Positions 33,560-39,779 of a stretch of 39,779 nucleotides of DNA are shown piece by piece (position 1 is the first letter of the stretch; each line of letters opens with the position of its first letter). Where the stretch lies: assembly GCA_021772455.1 (NCBI GenBank), contig JAJFLY010000027.1, positions 1 to 39,779 on the forward strand, written 5' to 3'. The notes beneath the pieces were generated by a model that worked only from the letters and a program-made list of their open reading frames with translations, was not told the origin of the DNA and searched no databases. A program made the position numbers and the translations under genes. Source of the DNA: Chlamydiota bacterium (GTDB taxonomy: Bacteria > Chlamydiota > Chlamydiia > Chlamydiales > JAAKFR01).

Positions 33560-33597
33560 GCCAGCCACCGAATCAGATTATTTAATTCGTGGCTGGC
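33560..33597. other. long hairpin between the barrel gene and the RHS gene
   Basis: GCCAGCCA-C-CGAAT pairs with ATTCG-TGGCTGGC (13 pairs with one bulged C) around an 11-base loop. It is preceded by TTTTTT and followed after a short gap by AAAAAA, the reverse of a standard terminator on either strand. It may still end or protect the upstream mRNA; its role is uncertain. Confidence 0.5.
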
Positions 33598-33696
33598 ATC
33601 CTCCAAAAAAACTGATCTGGATATGTTCGCGATCTCGGTTGACCATTAATCAGATGAAGATTAACGTACTCTTTATATTTCTTTTTGGGAGTTGTT

Positions 33697-36600
33697 ATGA
33701 AGCTCACTCGATTTCTGTTCGTTGCTCTTTTTTTTACAATATCCGCCTCCGCGATTGAAGATCCGATGGGCGGAGGGTCACTTGCTCCTCCTCCTGCAGT
33801 CTTCTCGCATAACGAAACCTCATCATTCCTTCCCAAGGTAAATGTCATCACGGGGGAGTATCATGAGGAAGAGATCGATCTAGTTGTCGCGGGGTGTGAA
33901 CCCATCTCAATTCGCCGTTTCTACAATCATTTAGGGCATAAAAATCAAGCCTACGGCCATTGGAACATCAATCCTGAAACCCTAATGCTCTTTAATTTTT
34001 GGAAAGGTCTGGTCAAAAGCGAGCCTTTCATGGGAGTGGGGGATGAAGGGGGAAATTTTATCTTATGTGAAAAGAAAAGGGGAGACCGGTTTACTTTTGA
34101 TTCCGCCAAACATACAAATTTTACCAACCTGGGCAACACCCACCCTCTAAACGTGCATTTCTCATCAGAGAAAGTTAAGCCCAAAAATCACGAGTACTAT
34201 TGGGAAGGGGAAATTGAAGATGGGTCAGGTAGAAAGAGATTTTATCGGACTGAAATTGGCCTGTGGAACCAATCGTCAGACTCTTTATTCCAAGCATGTA
34301 TACACGAAGAGAAAAGACCGAATGGCAACATCATTTACTACACTTATGAGGATTATAATCGCAAAATAAAACGGGAGTCTCATTACAAGAACTTGAGCAC
34401 ATACTACATCCTACGTTCCATCTCAGCCTATAGCAATAAGGGAGAATTTCTTGGTTCCGTTAAGCTTGAGTATCCAGACAAATTAGATGGGAAATCGGAT
34501 GTGAGAAAAAGATATATCCATAGACTAGAGATTTCGGGTAGTGATCAAAGAAAAGCGACCCTATTCAATCATATTCGAGAAGTTGAACCAGAAAGAAAGT
34601 TTGGAGAATGGCCATATACTGAGAAGGTTCCCGCAGTTCGAGACGTTGTTCTTGATTATGTTCAAACCCCTTCTAAACCCACCCAAAGTTACAACTATCG
34701 GTGGGAGCGTAGTCGAGAATATTATGAAAACAATTATATGTACGCGTCGGCCCTTCCAGAAGGGCGTATTTTCAAGACACATTACGATTTAGACTCGAAT
34801 AAAGTCGTCGAACAAACCGCTCCTGTAGGCCCAAATCATGAGCTTCAAACAGTCGCCCGGTATGTCTATGAAGCAGATCACACCGTAGTTTTTGATGGAG
34901 AAAACAACACAACGCTCTATCGCTTCAACAACGACAAGCGGATCACTGCGATCGAAAAATATGATGGCAGCCAACTTATCTCTGTTGAGTGCAACGAATG
35001 GAATTCCTTAAACGGAAATTTAATCAAAAAACAAATCGAAGATGGCCCTGGAAACATCCTCCGTACGTGTGCGTACAAATACGACAACAATCATAATATT
35101 ATCGAAGAAAAAATTGGTGATGGTCACCAACATGACACGATCTATCGCACTTTTTCGGAAAATGGATTTAACCTTAAAGAGGAAGAGTGGGACAATACTG
35201 GAAAGTCTGTTCGGATTAACTATATTCCGAACACCAATCTCGTCTCAGCAGAGCTCACTCTCATCAACGATCAGATTGTTAAGAGAACCTTCCACTTTTA
35301 TGACGAAAAAATCTCCTCTGTACGCATCAAAACGATCTCGGATGATGGACGTTCCGAAGCCCCGTTCGATTTAGCAGGCATCACCTATCGTAAAATCCTT
35401 GAATTTGAACCTAAAAGAGAAGTTCCCTGCGTGGGTCTACCTATAGAAATTCGGGAAAAAACGCTCGATACGAACGGAGATGAGATCCTTCTGAAAAAAG
35501 TTTGCTACACCTACCACCCCTCAGGAAAAGTCGAGCGGGAAGATCATTATGATGCGAATAATGCGTACCGCTATTCAATTAGCAATGAGTATGATGAAAA
35601 CGAAAGGCTCATTGCTACCACGGATGCTCTTGGAAATCGTTCCTCCTTTATCTACGACGCTAACTTCAACCTAATCAGTCAAGACGGCCCGCGCCCTGAT
35701 ATGCATAAGGAGTGGAGCTACGATCTAGTCAATCGCCCTATTCAAGAGAGTGAACTACAAACCGATGGAACCACGCTTGTTGCCCAAAAAAAATACGACA
35801 AGTGCAGCAGACTCATTTCCCAAACCGATTCTTGCGGGTTTGAAACATGCTATGAGTACGATGGACTTGGACACGTTATTACGGTGATCCATCCAGATGG
35901 CGCGATCGAAAGAAAAGAATATGATGCTCTTGGAAATATAACTAGAACAACCGATGCCAATGGGTATATCACTCGAAAAGAATATAATTTCCGCAATCAA
36001 CCAACTGCAATCTACCACGCTGACGGAAGAGAGGAGCACTTTACCTACAACATTGATAGAGGCACACTAGCTTCACATATTGCTCCAAGTGGTACAAAGA
36101 CAGTTTATGCCTACGATCGCTTAGATAATCTAATCAAAACCGAAATTTTCTCACCTAAAGGGGAGTTGCTTGTCACAACATCTGCCACATATTCCCCCTT
36201 TTACAAACTCTCAGAAACAGATGGAGAGGGGATTACCACTAACTATGCGTATGATTTTGCGGGTAGATTGATTGCCAAACAAATCGGTGAGCAGGTGGTC
36301 TCCTACGAATACAACGAGCTTGGCCATCGGACACTAACCCATGAAGGAGAGGTGATTACCTCAAATATTTTTGATCTAAAAGGTCAGCTGCTCGAAAAGA
36401 AGATTATTGATTCAAACAACATCGAGTATTTCAAAGAGACCTATACCTATGATGAAGCAGGTAACCAGATCTCGATAGCCACCTGTGAGGGCAATACGAC
36501 AACTGCTTACAATTCTCAAGGACAGCCTATCCAAACGACCGATCCCTTAGGAAATACGCTCATTACCTCTTACCTTTATGGCGACAGCTTCATAAAAACA

Positions 36601-38931
36601 ACGATAACCCCCACGGGTGTTCAAACCCTAGAAATTCACGATTCTCGAGGTAGACTCACCGATCTACAAGTCAAAAATGCCTCAGATGAGCTAATCCAAA
36701 GGCGTGAAAACAAATATGACTCAGTTGGAAATCAAACTCAATCCATCGAACATATTTATCAAGGACCTGTTTTGCAAAAAACCATCACCAACGAATGGGT
36801 ATATGGTCCTGGAGGACGGATTGAAAAAGTCATTGAAGCCGGTGTAAAAGTTACACAATACGCATATGATGAATCTGCAAGATTAAAGACTGTAACCAAA
36901 CCTGACGGCTACACCCTTCATCATGAATACGACCCTCTAGGAAGACTCTCTCGGTATCATGGAACAGGTATCGATTATAGATATACATACGATCGTAAAG
37001 GGCGTGTGCTCTCTGTATACGATCACGTCCATAACAACACAACACTTCGTGTTTATGACATCTACGATAATCTGATTGAGGAGAAGCTCGCAACCGGCCA
37101 AATCCTTCGCAGCGACTACGATCCCTATGGAAAAAGAACAGCTCAGTATCTACCTGATGATTCAGTTATAAATTACACCTACCAAGGACCCTATCTCTTC
37201 AAAGTTTCTAGAAATGGATACATCCATACCTATTCAGAACGCAACCTTGCAGGAAAACCAACCCTGATCACTCCTCCAAACAATTTAGGAGCCCTCACAA
37301 TTGAGTGGGACCCACTTCTTCGCTGGAAACAATTCACCTCCTCCTACTACCAAGCGCACTGTTCCTACGATTCTGAGGGAAATCTAACCGAGTATGCTTA
37401 CACAGATCCCATCGGCTCAGATAAAAACACATATAGCTACGATGAACTAAACCAGCTTCTCTCAGAAAATGAGCATCAATACCAATACGATTCCCTCTTC
37501 AATCGAATAACCAAAGACGAAGCCACCTATTCCCTAAACCCTCTCTCACAAATCACCCACGATGGACAAAAAGAGTATACTTACGATCCCAATGGCAATC
37601 TCATTTCAGACGGAGACTCCACCTTTGAATACGATCTCCTAGATCGACTAATTTCCGTCACAAAAGGATCGACACGCACCACCTACACCTACGATCCCTT
37701 TAATCGACGAATAGCCAAAAACAACGACCAATACATTTGGGATCAACAAAATGAGATTGGAATGTCCCGATCAGGCTACCTATATGAACTACGTATCCTA
37801 GGCGAGGGACTAGGAGCAGAGATTGGATCTGCTATCATTTTAGAGCTCGGCGGCTATACCTATTTTCCTATCCACGATATCCAAGGCTCCCTTGCCACCA
37901 TGATCTATACCAACGGGAGACCCTATGCTACCAGCCGCTATACAGCCTTTGGAGAGAAGCTAGCTGGGGACCAGATGTCACCCTGGCAGTTTGCCAGTAA
38001 GCGCTATGACCCCGAAACCGACCTCACTTACTTTGGCAGACGGTATTACTCACCAAACTTAGGAAGATGGATCACTGCCGACCCCCAAGGCTTCAATGAC
38101 GGACCCAATCTCTATGCCTACGTCAGAAATTCACCTCTTTTAACAATAGATTTGTACGGCCTAGAAGGAAGAAACGGAGCTTGGGCGAGTTGTCAGGGGA
38201 GCACCCGGGCGACCTGGGATTATTTTTACGATGGATTTTGCAACCTAGGTCCCTGGGCGGGGTCCAGGATTAAGAGTGGCTATGAGATGCAATGGAGTCT
38301 GCTTTCGGACCCAATTGGCCATGGAAAGCGCTTATGGGGAAATGTCCGCGACTTTGCTATGCAAGCTCCTCAGGAGACGAGCTGGGCTGGAATTAAGCAG
38401 GGGATAGTTGGGGCTGGCGAGGCATTTTTCCCCAAGAACGCGCAAGCACTTCGTAGTATTTCAGATCCAACGCTAGATGATTACACTAGGTCGTACCGGA
38501 ATCAGCAGGCATCCCTTGAGCTCTTACAACACGGCGCCATGTTTGTGGCTGGTGCAGCCCCTGCGTTCGGGAAAGCAGGGGGGGTGGCGGAGGGGCTTGT
38601 TGATGCAAGGAGGTTGTCAACGCCAACTGGATCAGCTTTAACGAGAACATCAATCAAACACTATCTTCATAATGCGAATAATTTAACCAAAGATATAATC
38701 ACAAGAGACCTCAAGCATATTGGGCTGAATCTCAGGGGAAAAAGTCCAGATGGACGATACTTAGAATTCACAGATCGATTTGGAAATCTAAGAGCAAAAA
38801 TACATCCTTCTGATAGAGTTACCCAGTATCCTCATTTGCATGTATATGATAGTAAGGGGCACCCTCTAAACAAGCAGTTGCAAGTTGTGAACAAGAGGTC
38901 TCCGGATTCTCATATCCACATATTGGAGTAA
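33697..38931 (+). CDS. secreted RHS/YD-repeat polymorphic toxin
   Basis: A 1,744-residue protein from the ATG at 33697 (GGGAG upstream). A signal peptide (MKLTRFLFVALFFTISASA) is followed by a DUF6531-like start (VNVITGEYHEEEIDLVVAGC then ISIRRFYNH). Tens of YD repeats (pattern YDxxGN/RxxxxxxxDG) follow between about 380 and 1430. The RHS core (YDPETDLTYFGRRYYSPNLG then RWITADPQGFNDGPNLYAYV) ends at about residue 1488 with LYGLEG. The remaining 256 residues are the variable tip. Its last 65 or so residues (DGRYLEFTDRFGNLRAKIHP, HLHVYDSKGHPL, SPDSHIHI) form a compact His-rich domain, likely the toxin, possibly a nuclease. A probable immunity gene follows three bases after the stop. The Sec signal suggests export without a type VI system. 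Confidence 0.9.
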   Translation: MKLTRFLFVALFFTISASAIEDPMGGGSLAPPPAVFSHNETSSFLPKVNVITGEYHEEEIDLVVAGCEPISIRRFYNHLGHKNQAYGHWNINPETLMLFNFWKGLVKSEPFMGVGDEGGNFILCEKKRGDRFTFDSAKHTNFTNLGNTHPLNVHFSSEKVKPKNHEYYWEGEIEDGSGRKRFYRTEIGLWNQSSDSLFQACIHEEKRPNGNIIYYTYEDYNRKIKRESHYKNLSTYYILRSISAYSNKGEFLGSVKLEYPDKLDGKSDVRKRYIHRLEISGSDQRKATLFNHIREVEPERKFGEWPYTEKVPAVRDVVLDYVQTPSKPTQSYNYRWERSREYYENNYMYASALPEGRIFKTHYDLDSNKVVEQTAPVGPNHELQTVARYVYEADHTVVFDGENNTTLYRFNNDKRITAIEKYDGSQLISVECNEWNSLNGNLIKKQIEDGPGNILRTCAYKYDNNHNIIEEKIGDGHQHDTIYRTFSENGFNLKEEEWDNTGKSVRINYIPNTNLVSAELTLINDQIVKRTFHFYDEKISSVRIKTISDDGRSEAPFDLAGITYRKILEFEPKREVPCVGLPIEIREKTLDTNGDEILLKKVCYTYHPSGKVEREDHYDANNAYRYSISNEYDENERLIATTDALGNRSSFIYDANFNLISQDGPRPDMHKEWSYDLVNRPIQESELQTDGTTLVAQKKYDKCSRLISQTDSCGFETCYEYDGLGHVITVIHPDGAIERKEYDALGNITRTTDANGYITRKEYNFRNQPTAIYHADGREEHFTYNIDRGTLASHIAPSGTKTVYAYDRLDNLIKTEIFSPKGELLVTTSATYSPFYKLSETDGEGITTNYAYDFAGRLIAKQIGEQVVSYEYNELGHRTLTHEGEVITSNIFDLKGQLLEKKIIDSNNIEYFKETYTYDEAGNQISIATCEGNTTTAYNSQGQPIQTTDPLGNTLITSYLYGDSFIKTTITPTGVQTLEIHDSRGRLTDLQVKNASDELIQRRENKYDSVGNQTQSIEHIYQGPVLQKTITNEWVYGPGGRIEKVIEAGVKVTQYAYDESARLKTVTKPDGYTLHHEYDPLGRLSRYHGTGIDYRYTYDRKGRVLSVYDHVHNNTTLRVYDIYDNLIEEKLATGQILRSDYDPYGKRTAQYLPDDSVINYTYQGPYLFKVSRNGYIHTYSERNLAGKPTLITPPNNLGALTIEWDPLLRWKQFTSSYYQAHCSYDSEGNLTEYAYTDPIGSDKNTYSYDELNQLLSENEHQYQYDSLFNRITKDEATYSLNPLSQITHDGQKEYTYDPNGNLISDGDSTFEYDLLDRLISVTKGSTRTTYTYDPFNRRIAKNNDQYIWDQQNEIGMSRSGYLYELRILGEGLGAEIGSAIILELGGYTYFPIHDIQGSLATMIYTNGRPYATSRYTAFGEKLAGDQMSPWQFASKRYDPETDLTYFGRRYYSPNLGRWITADPQGFNDGPNLYAYVRNSPLLTIDLYGLEGRNGAWASCQGSTRATWDYFYDGFCNLGPWAGSRIKSGYEMQWSLLSDPIGHGKRLWGNVRDFAMQAPQETSWAGIKQGIVGAGEAFFPKNAQALRSISDPTLDDYTRSYRNQQASLELLQHGAMFVAGAAPAFGKAGGVAEGLVDARRLSTPTGSALTRTSIKHYLHNANNLTKDIITRDLKHIGLNLRGKSPDGRYLEFTDRFGNLRAKIHPSDRVTQYPHLHVYDSKGHPLNKQLQVVNKRSPDSHIHILE

Positions 38932-38934
38932 TCG

Positions 38935-39324
38935 ATGAAAAATGCAGTACCTGATTGTAAAATTCCTTTGTTATCGTTCTCTGATTTTGATGTTTTGTCC
39001 ATGCAAATTCATCTCGAAAAGAAGGAATTAAGAATAGATCTCGAAGGAGGGGTAATTGGAGAAAACTCCCCCCAAATATTAGGTGAGGGATTCATCTCCT
39101 TTAAAAATTGGAAAAAAATTTTGATTAGAGAATTCTCTTCAAATACATGGGCAGACACACAAGATACATTAAAAGAAATATGTGAGTTTACTTGCGAAAA
39201 CAACACTTGTATTTTAAAGGGATTCGGAAAGTCGAGAGGCCAATGGATCGAGTTCAATATCACAGGAGCAACTATCGAAGCTGAATTTGAGAATGTGACC
39301 TTGCCCCGTAAAAACGGCCCATGA
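38935..39324 (+). CDS. probable immunity protein of the RHS toxin
   Basis: A 129-residue cytoplasmic protein starting three bases after the toxin stop. It is mostly beta-type with strands such as DFDVLSMQIHLEKKELRIDL, a segment GEGFISFKNWKKILIREF, and GFGKSRGQWIEFNITG. It has no signal peptide, as expected of an immunity factor protecting the producer's cytoplasm. I do not recognise the family by name; the call rests on size and position. Both the toxin tip and this gene look more AT-rich than the RHS body by eye, as with exchangeable tip/immunity cassettes. Its stop codon may coincide with the edge of the following IS element. Confidence 0.7.
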   Translation: MKNAVPDCKIPLLSFSDFDVLSMQIHLEKKELRIDLEGGVIGENSPQILGEGFISFKNWKKILIREFSSNTWADTQDTLKEICEFTCENNTCILKGFGKSRGQWIEFNITGATIEAEFENVTLPRKNGP

Positions 39325-39373
39325 AGAAATAGAGGTTCGTGTTAACCTTAACGAATTTAGGAGACATGAACTT

Positions 39374-39637
39374 ATGAAAAAAAGATTTTCTGAAGTCCAA
39401 ATTATCAACATTCTCAAAGAGGCTGATTCAGGCATAAAAATAGCTGATCTCTGCCGAAAACACAACATATCGAATGCTACCTACTATACTTGGAAAGCGA
39501 AGTTTGGGGGGATGACAGTTTCTGAAGCTAAGCGACTTCGAGCCGTAGAAGAAGAAAATAGGCAGCTTAAACGAATTGTTGCCGATCAAGCACTTGACCT
39601 CACTATTTTAAAGGATATCGTCTCAAAAAAGTGGTAA
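39374..39637 (+). CDS. IS3-family transposase OrfA
   Basis: An 87-residue DNA-binding subunit. Residues 6-45 form a helix-turn-helix (FSEVQIINILKEADSGIKIA, then LCRKHNISNATYYTWKAKFG) and residues 55-84 form a leucine zipper (LRAVEEENRQLKRIVADQAL). It resembles OrfA of the IS407 group. The end of the gene carries an A-AAA-AAG slippery heptamer (39625-39631) just before the stop, for -1 frameshifting into OrfB. Confidence 0.93.
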   Translation: MKKRFSEVQIINILKEADSGIKIADLCRKHNISNATYYTWKAKFGGMTVSEAKRLRAVEEENRQLKRIVADQALDLTILKDIVSKKW

Positions 39638-39779
39638 GCCCGCAGGCAAAACGAAGAGCAATGCATTCAGCAATGGAAAAGCATAAAGCAAGCCAAAGAA
39701 AAGCTTGCAAGTTGGTGAATTTGCACCGGTCTGTTGGGCGTTATGCTCGAAAAAAAGATGGGGATAATCAGCTGAAAGA
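39631..39779 (+). CDS. IS3-family transposase OrfB, 5' part (truncated by window)
   Basis: In the -1 frame relative to OrfA, the sequence from GTG at 39631 reads VVSPQAKRRAMHSAMEKHKA, then SQRKACKLVNLHRSVGRYAR and continues past the window end. This matches the N-terminal helix-turn-helix of IS3-family OrfB (pattern S-x-R-x-A-C-x-x-x-x-x-x-R-S-x-x-R-Y). The catalytic DDE domain would lie outside. In vivo it is probably made as an OrfAB fusion through the slippery site. Confidence 0.85.
   Translation, partial: MVSPQAKRRAMHSAMEKHKASQRKACKLVNLHRSVGRYARKKDGDNQLK

Larger units (their letters stand above)
39325..39779 (+). mobile_element. IS3-family insertion sequence, left part only
   Basis: OrfA and the beginning of OrfB of an IS3-family (IS407-like) element, cut by the window end. 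The right inverted repeat is outside the window, so the left end cannot be fixed. It lies between the immunity gene stop (39324) and the orfA start (39374), and may begin with the TGA of that stop. Confidence 0.85.

Noticed and set aside
33700-38930. DNA-level tandem repeats or a CRISPR array within the RHS gene.
   Set aside because: Repetition is of the YD protein motif with diverged codons and irregular spacing; no identical direct repeats with spacers are visible.

Overview
This window looks like a chromosome segment from a member of the Chlamydiae, most likely an environmental lineage (Waddlia/Parachlamydia-like) rather than Chlamydia proper. The main reason is gene order. pnp, rpsO, a small unknown gene, tadA, three small tandem paralogs, a membrane/coiled-coil gene, map (with a SEC-C motif), marC, a fused ABC permease/binding protein, fumC, a SulP transporter and an NhaD-like antiporter follow the order I recall for C. 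trachomatis CT842-CT857. The window adds genes that pathogenic chlamydiae lack: pncB-pncA, an arginine succinyltransferase (AST) operon and a GGDEF protein. All functional calls come from reading motifs and gene order; no database search was run.

Layout. 1-2.4 kb: a 114-bp element with perfect 21-bp inverted ends, then a minus-strand autotransporter. 2.4-5.2 kb: minus-strand rpsO-pnp with promoter, intercistronic hairpin and terminator, preceded by a small unknown gene. 5.2-6.6 kb: a plus-strand run around tadA. 6.5-10.0 kb: a rhomboid-fold protein that has lost its catalytic residues, the pncB-pncA NAD-salvage pair and a secreted unknown. 10.1-11.9 kb: three tandem paralogs with their own promoter and terminator, resembling type III secretion filament/effector proteins. 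12.0-18.0 kb: a tightly overlapping operon M20 peptidase-astC-astA-astD-astB; astB is frameshifted at a nine-C tract. 18.0-20.5 kb: a 57-residue gene, a membrane coiled-coil protein and map. 20.5-22.4 kb: truA and two marC genes in one operon with map. 22.6-30.3 kb: an adenylate-kinase-like protein, a receiver-GGDEF protein coupled to a permease/substrate-binding fusion, fumC, SulP and NhaD.

From about 30.3 kb the familiar chlamydial order stops and an accessory zone begins. It holds a stand-alone LanM-type (class II lanthipeptide) dehydratase-like protein coupled to a small Ser-tailed protein, a hypoxanthine phosphoribosyltransferase with a signal peptide, an outer-membrane barrel protein, a 5.2-kb secreted RHS/YD-repeat toxin with a probable immunity gene, and the left part of an IS3-family element that runs off the window.

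The most promising candidates for something undescribed are the LanM-like two-gene unit, the secreted RHS toxin/immunity module, the exported phosphoribosyltransferase, the three-paralog cassette, and the AST operon in which an M20 peptidase stands where a desuccinylase would be needed.
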